Below are positions 49,791 to 59,307 of a stretch of DNA of 64,000 bases, one piece after another. The DNA is from Flammula alnicola. Taxonomy: Eukaryota; Basidiomycota; Agaricomycetes; Agaricales; Strophariaceae. The position numbers and the translations under genes were made by a program. The stretch spans positions 1 to 64,000 of the forward strand of contig JADNRV010000018.1 in the NCBI GenBank assembly GCA_015499995.1, in the 5' to 3' direction. How positions within the stretch are numbered: position 1 is the first letter of the stretch; every line of letters begins with the position of its first letter. The notes beneath the pieces are model-generated. The model made no database searches and was not told the origin of the DNA. It saw only the letters and a list, made by a program, of their open reading frames with translations.

Positions 49791-50339
49791 CTAGGAACTT
49801 GAAGGCGCCGACGCGGTCTCTTCAGGCTGATGCAGATTCACTGGACATCCACCTAGGGCCCGGCAATGAGTCGCATAGGCATCACATTTGACATTGAGAC
49901 AATGTTTCGTGCACCCCGATACCGCGCATCGACCTTGGACTTCTCTGACAACGGGTGGCTGTAAACTTGTCCTAGTCATGAGGGCTGGCTGCGGGTAGGT
50001 ATTGTGAAGCAATGGCTGGGCATGCGGAGGTTGAGAAGGGTGCGGATCCTGGACGAAGCGAAAGAATTGGGCCGTGGGGGTTTCCAAGGTACCGGAACAC
50101 TGTGAATCATAATTTGTGAGCAAAGAGCGATCTCAAGGGTAGATGACACATACAGAAATACAGAATTTCCCTTGTTTGCCATTCTTATCGCTCACGGTAA
50201 TCTTTGGGGTGAGGAGAATGGTGCAACCTTGATAGTTGAATCACACACGAGAACCTGACATGGCGGCGAGGATTACATCACGCCAGCGGGTATAGACAGA
50301 TTGATAGCGATGCGAAGAAAGGGCGAGATCTATATTCAT
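49791..50339 (-). CDS. Small Cys-rich protein of unknown function
   Basis: Start ATG at 50339 (MNIDLALSSHRYQSVYTRW), preceded by an in-frame TGA. Two introns can be placed so that frame is kept: one ends near 50238, giving CTILLTPKITVSDKNGKQG, and one with donor GTATGT and acceptor ATTCACAG near 50105 leads into CSGTLETPTAQFFRFVQD. A Pro/Gln-rich linker follows. Then comes a compact Cys/His cluster CAVSGCTKHC-LNVKCDAY-THCRALGGC, and the stop at 49791. The cluster resembles a Cys-rich module I recall from unannotated Agaricomycete proteins; metal binding is likely but unproven. Annotated ends are tentative. Confidence 0.55.
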
Positions 50340-50466
50340 AGAAAATCAGCTCAAGCATCTGCGATAGCAATCAAAGCGGAGCTCACGAAAGCGTTAGTTG
50401 ATGATTACATCTGAAATATCTTTACTTGTCAGCAATAGCTAATGGAATAGAGAATGAAACTCACAA

Positions 50467-50546
50467 TAGAATGAGCGGTGGTCAGCTTATGGTCTAAAAG
50501 CACGGGCAATGTTGTAGAGCAGGGAGGTTGCGCAAGAAGAGATAGA
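50467..50546 (+). repeat. 80-bp perfect direct repeat, copy 1
   Basis: Identical over all 80 positions to 51687-51766, from TAGAATGAGCGG to AAGAAGAGATAGA. Flanking bases differ on both sides. Lies just upstream of the Cys-rich gene. Confidence 0.97.
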
Positions 50547-51160
50547 ATTGAGAATTGAGAATCAAATTGGCTGGCTACGTTACATAAGCAACTCAGGTAA
50601 CTATAACTATATAGCGACCTCGCCAGCTCATCGTGGTAGAATATGGAGATAGTAGAAGGTTAAACTATAGTAGAAAAGTTAAGAAAGGATAAAGACAAGC
50701 AAAGCGAGCAAGAAGAGGAGTCGGTAAGTAATGAACAAATAAAGGAAAGTTGATCAGCAATGTATGGATACACGAAGTTTGGATGAAGGAGATAGGGCAG
50801 ATGCAATGAATGTAAGATTAGAAGGAAGGGAAATGTCTGTTGCATGGGTTGAAGAGGTAGATGGAATAGTTTTAGAAGAATAAGGTGCACTGACACGTCG
50901 AACGGTACCCCAGATTCTCGCCGCCAACTTTATGCATCCATAGTGCCACTCTGAGGCCAGTCGAGCTCGAAGACGCGCGCAGGACGTATTTTGAGGTTGG
51001 TTAGGATTCGACGATGGTATGATTCGGTCCAGCGCAGGGATCACTCCATGGTAAAAGAATGATTTGTGGAGGGGCCATACCTCCGAGTCAAGAGTCAGGC
51101 CTTTTACCATTTCGGTAAGCAATGAAGCGATGTGTGCTGGGGTTTTGAAGGTGTCGAGGA

Positions 51161-51694
51161 TTGCTCGGGTGGATGTCAGCAGTCCGTCAGTGGCGTGGCG
51201 CCTGTAACTGTCGAACCGTGGCTCCGTCTCTCTACTCCGACCATCTCAACTCTGTTACCCTTCTCGATGGAAACCGACCTCATCCATTTCAACTGGCATC
51301 CAACCCTGCTCGTTCTCTGTACCGATGGATATTCCATACCCGCGATGCAGCACAAAGAACGGGTTTGCCGACAGACTCACATCCCCAACCCTCACAAACG
51401 CCGCTTCCCTTCCCATATTTACAACACGTTCACGCCCATACCTCTTCAACATCTTTCCCTTCCTCTCTTAACAGCCTCGCCGATGACCTGGCTTCTCACC
51501 GAAGCTCTTGGAAATCTCTCCCACCAGCGGCTCCTTCTCCAACCTTTTTCATGGACGACCACACACCCTACACTGAACAACATGGCTTTATCGAGCAGAA
51601 TCTTTTCTCTTTCGTAGATACATGCCTCGCCAAAGCTCAAACCAAGCAAGTTCCTTCTCTTTCTTCCTCTATTTTACTTCCTTGCCTAGAATGA
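51161..51694 (+). mobile_element. Fragment of a retroelement RNase H domain
   Basis: The open frame carries LYSDHLNSVTLLDG, then ARSLYRWIF, then SLADDLASHRSS. This spacing and wording fits the RNase H module of non-LTR retrotransposons as I know it from fungal elements, which reads Thr-Asp-His-Leu-Asn-Ser-Val, then Tyr-Arg-Trp, then a later Ala-Asp-His. No reverse transcriptase or endonuclease domain is present, so it is a fragment. A minus-strand open frame at 50754-51122 (with LAARIWGTVRR) next to it may be another element piece. Both lie between the two 80-bp repeats. Confidence 0.6.
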
Positions 51695-51766
51695 GCGGTG
51701 GTCAGCTTATGGTCTAAAAGCACGGGCAATGTTGTAGAGCAGGGAGGTTGCGCAAGAAGAGATAGA
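51687..51766 (+). repeat. 80-bp perfect direct repeat, copy 2
   Basis: Second copy, 1,220 bp from the first start to start. The stop codon of the RNase H fragment lies within it. Confidence 0.97.
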
Positions 51767-52055
51767 GAACGACGTTGACAACAAACGCATCCGAGTCGAT
51801 CGTGTATCCCGGCCCGGGACCGAGGCTCTACTTTTAACGTCGACGAAGGTCTTCTCACTCAAAAGACGGAACTATGCCTGCTGCCTATTTCAGTGCATCA
51901 AAAGAGAAACGTCTACTTATATACACAATATTGAACTTAAAAAGCATGCAGTAATATACAAGGTATCATGAAAGCGTCCAAGAAATATAACTATGTATGG
52001 TACACATGCTAAAATAAATTACAAGAATCTCTGGATGAAAAGTTGGAACGAGCCT

Positions 52056-54189
52056 TCAGAAATTCCCAGATCCACCCCACTGTTGGTTCATACCCATCCC
52101 ACCCATGGGCATGTTGCCCATATTGCCCATATTGCCCATATTCATCCCTCCCACCATACCAGGAATATTAACGCCCATCATCCCACTGGGATCACCTTCC
52201 CCCCACCCCGCGTCCATGCCATACTGCCCCTGGTCGCCGGTCCAGCCGTTCATCACGCCGTTGTTATTGAACATGGGCATACCGCCGGCGCCAAAATTTC
52301 CCCCTCCGACACCGACGCCCTGCCCAGAAAAGGCGTTGCCCATACCCATCTGCCCCATCATGTGCATGGGCAAGTTGCCCATGTTAGACGCCATTGCGCC
52401 GTTGGCGGGCATACCCATGCCAGAGTTCACCATACCTGACATACCATGGCTGGTCGCCATTCCAGTAGCGGCGTTCGCCATACCAGGGATCCCGGCGTTA
52501 TTCATGTTCATTCCACGAGCAGGTATCCCAGTGCCCATCCCACCGACGCCCATGTTACCCATGCCGCCCATCATCGGATTCCACCCACCCATAAGGTCCT
52601 CCATGTTGCCCATCCCCATGCCCATCTGATGAGCACCCATCCCAGTCATCCCCATCATGGGCTGCACCATCATCGCGTTCTGCATGTTCATAGGCGCGTT
52701 ACCCATATTAGCGAACCCGCTATTGGAGCTTCTATGCCCTCCTCCTCCTCCCGAGGCGAACCGATTGGGCCCAGCCATACTGACAGCCATAATCTGCGAC
52801 CCAGGTCCGCTGGCGTTACTCGGGCCGCCACCCATGTTGGTATTTGTGTTGTTATTCCCTTGCCCCGGCCTAACGGGAGACTTTGGGCGCAGGTTGTCGA
52901 TTTCCTGCGTCATCGGCACGACGGGCTTGCCGCCGTTCGCCAGTTCCCTGATACCTTCCTCCCAAAATTCCTGTACCCACCGCGTCGCAATGCCGCCTTC
53001 TTCCCCCTCCACGTTCAGGGCGCCGCCAGAGGGTAGATGCTCTTCTTGGCCTGGCGCGAGCGCCGTCACCCATCCGCGCCGCAGAGAGGAGAGTTTGCCG
53101 AACACCTCGAGACGACGCATTCCAAGACAGAAGTTCTCGACTAGGGTATACATTTCTGGTGGTTTTCGTGTGGGGTCATCAGGGTCTCCTTCCCATATGA
53201 TGACATCTGTATCTGTAAAATTTATACGTTGAAATACAGTATACAGGTTGACATAGATAAGATGACAACATACCAACATTACAATGCACGAACCAGCTGT
53301 CTGTAGAACGACGTACGGTCCCTCTGATACCCATCAGACAATGTTGCTTCGTCCTCGTAAACAGTGAAGTTGTCGGCGGGTCCGTCCCTGGACCTTGATT
53401 CGTCGTCTTGTTCGTCTTGATCCATACCACATCCTCGCATCGACGGTAGCCCCATTTCGCCAACACCTCCCGACCTCTTTCCAAGCCTTCTCCGGCCCCA
53501 CTCCCAACCCACAGAAAAACAAAGCTAGGATCTCCTGCTAGAGAAGGAATATTGATCTCCTGAAGGTGGTCCCACGTAAACGTCGACGAAAACGGAGGGT
53601 CGAGTAATATGACGTCAAATTTTGAAGGATGCAAGGACTTGAGTTCAGAGAAAGGCAGGTACGAAGGAGGAAGAGAGTACTGATTCACGGAGGCCTTCTT
53701 CAAATTTAGCAGGCGCTGCTGCTTGGGGTATCTAAATCCCAGTTTGTTAGCCAACTCCTCGCTGACTCGTCGTCGATCAACTCACTCTTCGAACCGATGC
53801 TCAGGCTCAGCGCCCAGAACCCAGTTCTGCGGCCACTCGCCACTATCGACATATCGCTGGGAATAGTCATTCCGTATCGTCTCCTCCTCTGGAACATAGT
53901 TGTGATATCGAGCAGCACGCGCTCGCTTGGCCGGAGGCAGATCTTGCCTAATAGTCCGCTCTGGGACCGGAGAAGGAGGTGGAGAGTCGTCCGGAGGTGG
54001 AGATGGAGGCGGAGACGGAATAAAAGGCAATCTTAGCAGCTCTGTAGGTGGCGAATGAACAGAATGAAGCTGTTGCCTGTGCTGCTTTTGCGAAGCCCTG
54101 ACGCGTAGTATTAATGCCGCATGTGCGGCGAGCAGCTCATTAGCCTCTGTGATGGCCTGCACCGTGGATTCTATCGCAAGTGTAGCCAT
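52056..54189 (-). CDS. METTL14/KAR4-like subunit of the mRNA m6A methyltransferase complex
   Basis: MT-A70 family, about 670 residues, three exons. Start MATLAIESTVQAITEANEL at 54189, Pro-rich linker, then the METTL14 signature IRNDYSQRYVDSGEWPQNW. The first intron joins HRFEE to YPKQQRLL in frame. The methyltransferase core holds FDVILLDPPFSS (about 53620), WGYRRCEDVVWIKTNK, RTKQHCLMGIRGTVRRS and, across the second intron, FVHCNVDTDVIIWEG. Then NFCLGMRRLEVFGK follows. From about 52870 down, a tail of roughly 270 residues is Gly/Met/Asn-rich, with repeats such as NMGNMGNMGNMP, where animal METTL14 has RGG repeats. METTL14 proteins bind RNA and support catalytic METTL3; yeast Kar4 does this in meiosis and mating. 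Single-letter order across exons is intact. Confidence 0.93.
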
Positions 54190-55003
54190 GGGTATTGTTG
54201 GGTCCCTTTCTCTGCCTTGGATTGAAGGGTGAATAATAGTGTAGTTGAAGGCGGTGGACAAAGGCCATCCTGTGCGCAAATCCTCACTGGCCAATTTCAG
54301 CAACTGTTCAAAGCGCTTATGTTGGTCGTGTTTGGAAATCAAGGCATCGGCCGGCCGGCACAACTGCTACTCCAAACCGCCTCGACTGACAAAATTCAAA
54401 CGAAGCGGACTCTACGTATTTCACCTCGACGAGCTGCAGTAAACGCTCGGAGAGAAGACCCATGTAACTATCAGCGCTCTTCGAGGGCTTTTGCTGAACC
54501 GGCGCATGCTTGCCAATTCCCATCTTCGGCTCTGGTCTACCATACATGCCAGTCTTCTAACCAGCCCAAGGGTATCAATTCTGTTTTTCCAGGAACTTTC
54601 ATTGGCACTGCCCGCTGGCCGCATATCGAAGACAAGGAACAATGCCATCCTAGAAACCACCCTAGAGTTGAAGGAAAACATATAACAGTGAGACTTCAGA
54701 TAGAAGTAGAGGGCATCAGTCAATGTTTGACGACATTCAAGTGAATTATTCAAGTCGGCATGAGTAGATTTTCAGCAAAATGACCTTCCATAATCGGGAT
54801 GGCAGGCCACGTCCTCATGCCAGAGCGAAGAGGGCGAGGGAAAGGACAATGAAACCGTGAAAGAAAAAATGCTTCGTAGAGTGATATTGTGCGTAAACGC
54901 GACGCGTCTATACGTTTATAAATTAGCAGGGCTGAAAGGTTCAAGAACATGAGTGATGCGCTTACTATCAAAGAAAGGGACGTACCACATAGTCAAAACC
55001 CGT
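54190..55003. other. Region upstream of METTL14 with unassigned coding-like frames
   Basis: Minus-strand segments at 54240-54753 have coding character (SYMGLLSERLLQLVEVKYVE; HDQHKRFEQLLKLASEDLR) but sit in different frames. I could not find an intron set that joins them, and the family is not recognised. It might be a small gene divergent in structure or a decayed one. Confidence 0.35.
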
Positions 55004-55471
55004 CTACTTTTTGCCTTTTCCCTTGGCTTTCGGCTTCTCCTTCTCAACGATGACTTCTTGTTTCATGACGGTCGACATCTCCTCCATCCACTGGGTATCG
55101 TCGAGTTCCGATCCCAACTCCTCAAACCTCCTACTGAACCTGCCCATACGCCCAGTGGTCGTGCTTTCCTCCTCAAAGGTCCGGTCACTGGGATTCCCTG
55201 TGTTCCAATACGGGTTATTGGTGGTATCTCGTGTCAGCCGCACCAGGGACTTTGGAGACGTTGTCCAATGCGTAAACGACGTCCCGTCTGAGCGAATAAC
55301 TTTCTGGGGAAACTTGGGAACGAGGGGGTTGGGAAGCACTGGTGGTCTTCGCTTCCATACGTGTGTCCGGCCATACGGAGAGTTGGAAACCGAGCGGCAA
55401 GTGTGCTGCGCAGGGAGCCATGGATTTGTTCGTGTGTTGAATAAGCAGCGCTTCCTTGATACCGAGAGCAT
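55004..55471 (-). CDS. Mitochondrial large-subunit ribosomal protein bL31m
   Basis: About 155 residues, single exon. The N-terminus MLSVSRKRCLFNTRTNPW is basic and amphipathic, as for a matrix-targeting signal, which is why I start at 55471 rather than at the upstream ATG at 55576. The family core follows: PNPLVPKFPQKVIRSDGTSF, HWTTSPKSLVRLTRDTTNNP and YWN, matching the SDG...T.D..N.P.WN pattern of fungal Mrpl36/bL31m. Acidic helix and Lys-rich end (KPKAKGKGKK). Divergent from NOC2 with 162 bp between start codons. Confidence 0.8.
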   Translation of the reverse strand: MLSVSRKRCLFNTRTNPWLPAQHTCRSVSNSPYGRTHVWKRRPPVLPNPLVPKFPQKVIRSDGTSFTHWTTSPKSLVRLTRDTTNNPYWNTGNPSDRTFEEESTTTGRMGRFSRRFEELGSELDDTQWMEEMSTVMKQEVIVEKEKPKAKGKGKK

Positions 55472-55633
55472 TGTGAGAGTTTGCGGTACAGCTGCAGTGT
55501 GCTGTCGCGTCAGGAAAAAGCGGTTGTTGTTCGACGGCTTGGACTGATCGAAATTTTGATCGGCTGACGTAAGCACGCGGTATTTTGTTGCTGCTCTTCA
55601 TCGCGTTTCACCGTGTTGGAACCTTTATTCGAT
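55472..55633. promoter_or_regulatory. Shared divergent promoter of bL31m and NOC2
   Basis: 162 bp separate the two start codons. It contains TGACGTAA (55565-55572), a bZIP/CRE-like octamer. Any shared control is inference from position. Confidence 0.5.
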
Positions 55634-58388
55634 ATGGGCAAAGCCACTAAAGCCACCAAAAAATTCGTCGCGAGTGGCCAATTAAAAAAGACGATTCAGG
55701 CTCGCCACAAGAAGCAGCAGATCACGAAGAAAATCCAACGTCGAAGGGGGAACAAGGATTCGAAGGGCAAGGGACGTGCAGTTGGAGGCGACGACGAAGA
55801 CGAAGACGATAATGATGAGGAGACGCAAAAACCGGTCAAAGGGTGAGACATTTCAAGCTTTATGACATATGTATTGATTTCTTACTTGAGCAGTTCAAAG
55901 CCCTTGACGGTGGATAGCTTCCTTAATGGCGACTTTATGGACGAAAGTGACGACGAGGATATGGAAGAAGATGTTAGTCCCCTCGTCTGTTTTTCTACTT
56001 GCTGTTTCTAATTGTAAGTATTTAGATTGGAAGTGACCAGGAGTCCGAAGATGATGAAGATGTCGGAGACTCGGACGACGAGGGCTCGTTTGCTTCAGTC
56101 GACGACTTGGATGGTGCGCCATCTTTCCATATAACAAGTAGAGTGATAAAAACTGACTTTGACTATACAGACCTGGATGGCGAAAAGCACATTCTTGAAC
56201 TGTCAAAACTCGCCGAGAAAGATCCCGAATTCTACAAGTATCTCCAAGAAAATGATCAAGAGCTTTTAAATTTCAAAGCGGACGCCCTTCAGGGAGGTTC
56301 ATCCGAAGACGAAGACGAAAGAGATGGCGACGTTTCAATGGCAGATGAGGAGGAGCAAATACCCATTTTGACAAAAGACCATCTGCGACAGTGGCAGAAA
56401 TCTCTCCTGCAGGTAAGAGAAAAACAATACGCGTCCTACGGCCTCTAAAGAGCCTCTTTCTTCTAGCAAAGATCACTACGCGCCCTACGGAAACTTCTCA
56501 TCGCGTTCCGGTCAGCAGCTCATATGAACGAAGACGGTCAAGTGCTTGCTTGGACTATCGACAGCTCCTCTGGTTAGTTGAATATTAATTCGACTCTTGA
56601 CAATTAAGCTGACTTGTACTACCAGTATACAACAAACTTGTTACTACCACTCTGAGGTATACACCTGTTGTGTTGGAGCACCATGTACCTTATAAGACTC
56701 TTCCCAACGGAAAATTGTGAGTGATTATTGTGTTTATGACTGAATGTTTATTTATGGTTCCTCCAGCAAAGCCCCTACTCAAACCCCAAAATTCAAGACG
56801 CTGCAAAAGCTTATCCTCTCCTACTTCCGTAATGTCACCCACATACTCTCGCAACTAACGGACCAAGACACCCTGCGTCTCGCTCTGACGGAGAGCGCAA
56901 AAATCGTTCCTTACATCATCAACAGCCGCAAATCCGTCAAAGCATATCTGAAAGTCAGTTGAACTAATTCCGCCCATTTGTTCTTATGTTCTTATCGTTT
57001 GATACCAGAAATGCCTGGAGCTCTGGTCAAGTGGCTCAGACAGCATACGGATAGCAGCCTTCCTCTCCATCAGGAAACTTGCAGCCTCAACTGATGAATC
57101 TATAATGGACACGATTCTTAAGGTAAGATTTGCGTTATACTGCCTTTCGCGCTTTCCTTGACGACTTAATTATATTTGATAGTCTACATATCTCACCTTA
57201 ATCCGGTGTTCAAAGTCGACAAGCGCATACACGCTGCCATCTATAAACCTCATGAAGAACTCTGCGTCGGATGTCTTCTGTGTTGATCATGCTCCCGCTT
57301 ATCAGCACGCATTCGGGTACATTCGTCAGCTTGCTATCCATTTGCGCAATAGCATGAAAATAAAATCGAAGGTCTGTAATAATGTAATCGTATCGCTTCA
57401 TGAAGAATCTGAAAAACCTTCCTTGTTCAGGAATCATTCAAACACGTGTACAACTGGCAGTTTGTCCACTGTGTCGATTTTTGGTGCATCGTGCTCGCCA
57501 GAGCGTGTGATGTTGATTCGGAAATCGTTAACGGAAAGGAGAGCGAACTAAGATCGCTCATCTACCCATTGGTGCAGGTCTGCCTTGGAGCTATCAAGTG
57601 AATATAAATATTCTTATCTCTTCATCCTACGATCTGACGCCGATTTTTTATTATCAGACTTGTTCCCAACAGTCGTTCGCATCCTTTCCATCTCCAAATC
57701 ATTCGTTCGCTATTGCACCTCACGAAACACACGCAAACGTATATCCCTATCTCTTCGCACCTCGTTCCTATCCTCGTCTCGTGCCTGGTGCCATCTACCC
57801 GCCCAAAATCGTCCACACTACGACCGCTTGACTTCGATGTCCAAATCCGGGTACCTCAACAATACGTGAAGACACGAGTCCTCTCTGAGGGCCTTACAGA
57901 AGAGACCGTCTATCTCTTGGCGGAATGGCTTTCCAGCGTCCCAGTGCATGGAAGCATCGCGTTCCCAGAGATCGTCGTGCCCATAACCATTCTCCTGCGG
58001 AAGAGCCTGAAAAATTCCAAGACGGGATCTGGCAAGGAACACACTCTCGTTAAAGTGTTCTTAGAGCGGGTGGAGGAAAGTGCGAAATGGATGGAACAGC
58101 GCCGCAAATCCGTACATTTCGCTCCTGCCAAAATCGGGGACGTTCAGGAGTGGGAGAAAAACCTGAAAGCCAAGCTCGATGACACGCCTCTCGGCAAGTA
58201 CGTCAAAGTCCAAAGAAAGACACGGGAAAAGCGGCGCAAGCTTGTCGAAAAGGTCAGTTATTCCGTTCATCATTTTTTTCTCTTTTCTCGACATCTTTTC
58301 GAGCGTATGGGAAATTCTTACTGATCTTCGCTTTTCGCTCTCATGGCAGGCTCGAGAAGGTGAGGACGAAATTCTGGAGGAGGAATGA
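55634..58388 (+). CDS. NOC2: Nucleolar complex protein Noc2
   Basis: Ribosome-biogenesis factor that with Noc1 (and Noc3) escorts pre-60S particles from nucleolus to nucleoplasm. About 735 residues in roughly ten exons. Start [19 protein letters not shown], the family's usual basic opening. Acidic stretches follow ([24 protein letters not shown]). The conserved core includes [34 protein letters not shown] and [20 protein letters not shown]. It also has [38 protein letters not shown], and [20 protein letters not shown] with [12 protein letters not shown]. The C-terminus is basic ([12 protein letters not shown]) and ends in a short exon [12 protein letters not shown], stop at 58388. No lesion seen. 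An upstream ATG at 55613 is in frame but gives a non-family leader. Confidence 0.95.
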
Positions 58389-58931
58389 TTCCGAGGGCCT
58401 CTGTGCTTTAGAAGGCGTGACGTACTGTACATATCCATCAGCTACTTGCGTGCTTAATGCCTTTTGCGACTATCACCGTGCATAAATGGCCTAACCGTTC
58501 CCGGTTTATTTATTCCGCGTCAAGAAGTTAAAACAGCACGACCTCCCCAAACGCTACAGTATGTTCCATGGCCATGGCCCTGGTCGTCCCCAACGCATGG
58601 AGAAATAAATCGTGATGTCGTCCATCATTGAACTCAGGCTGGACGAGCTTTTGTCTTATTAAACAAAGGAACTCGATTCAGATCCTGGGAAGATTTAATC
58701 TCGGGTATGAAGCGTTGAACGACGGTATTGAAGCGTTGGGGAAAACCCGGAATTTTTTGGTCGTGAATCCAACGTATGTCGGGTTCAAGATTCCACGGCG
58801 TTCCCAGAACCCCATCCTAATTTCCTAATTTAATAATGACAGACGTATAAAGGCGCGATAAATGAGTTTTATTAGGACGCGCCGAAAATAACAGATAGAG
58901 ATGACCTTGATACCCGTCGGAACTGGAGAAA
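58389..58931. other. Convergent intergenic region
   Basis: 3' ends of NOC2 and the Cbp6-like gene. A short plus-strand open frame at 58628-58828 has no recognisable motif. Confidence 0.5.
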
Positions 58932-59307
58932 TCACCAAATTCCGAAGAAGACCTTCCACCACGGTCGGCCAATACCCTGCGCACTTTTCTCATAGCCTTC
59001 AACGAGTCGCTCGTAATGTAGAGGAGATGAGGCTGGACGCAGCATTTTTTGGGATAATGGGTACTGAAACACAGATTCGTTGGAATAAACACGAAGAGGT
59101 TCGAGGGAGAAGACGCACCTTTTTGTACATATCGTTATCTCTCAATGCACGTGTCGCCTCGACGGCCTGTGGTGTCAGCCTTGGGTGCGCAGCCAGCGAT
59201 TTGAGGAAGGTCTGCAGCTGGAGGTTCGGTCTAAATGGGTCTTTCGTCCATGACTCTGCAATCGCGGCTACTTTCTGCGAAAGTTGCTTGGTGGATACCG
59301 CAGCCAT
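58932..59307 (-). CDS. Cbp6/UQCC2-like mitochondrial protein
   Basis: About 106 residues, two exons. MAAVSTKQLSQKVAAIAESW starts at 59307. The intron has donor GTGCGTCTTC near 59117 and acceptor TTTCAG near 59062. The second exon encodes YPLSQKMLRPASSPLHYERL and ends RPWWKVFFGIW with TGA at 58932-58934. The tyrosine-phenyl-rich segment (KMLRPASSPLHYERL) is reminiscent of yeast Cbp6 (KLYKPAGNPQYYQRL), which activates cytochrome b translation and complex III assembly. The size fits. Assignment is by this short motif only; another small LYR-like mitochondrial protein is the main alternative. Confidence 0.55.

Noticed and set aside
50467..51766. Intact LTR retrotransposon with 80-bp LTRs
   Set aside because: The repeats lack TG..CA ends, there is no primer-binding site or polyprotein, and the RNase H fragment looks like the non-LTR type.
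52100..52160. Short repeats resembling a CRISPR array
   Set aside because: Units are contiguous in-frame codon repeats (Asn-Met-Gly) inside a coding exon, with no spacers; the organism is eukaryotic.
52105..53232. Long plus-strand open frames rich in Pro and His opposite METTL14
   Set aside because: They are antisense shadows of the Met/Gly-rich tail and the methyltransferase core; composition follows directly from the complementary codons and no independent motif is present.
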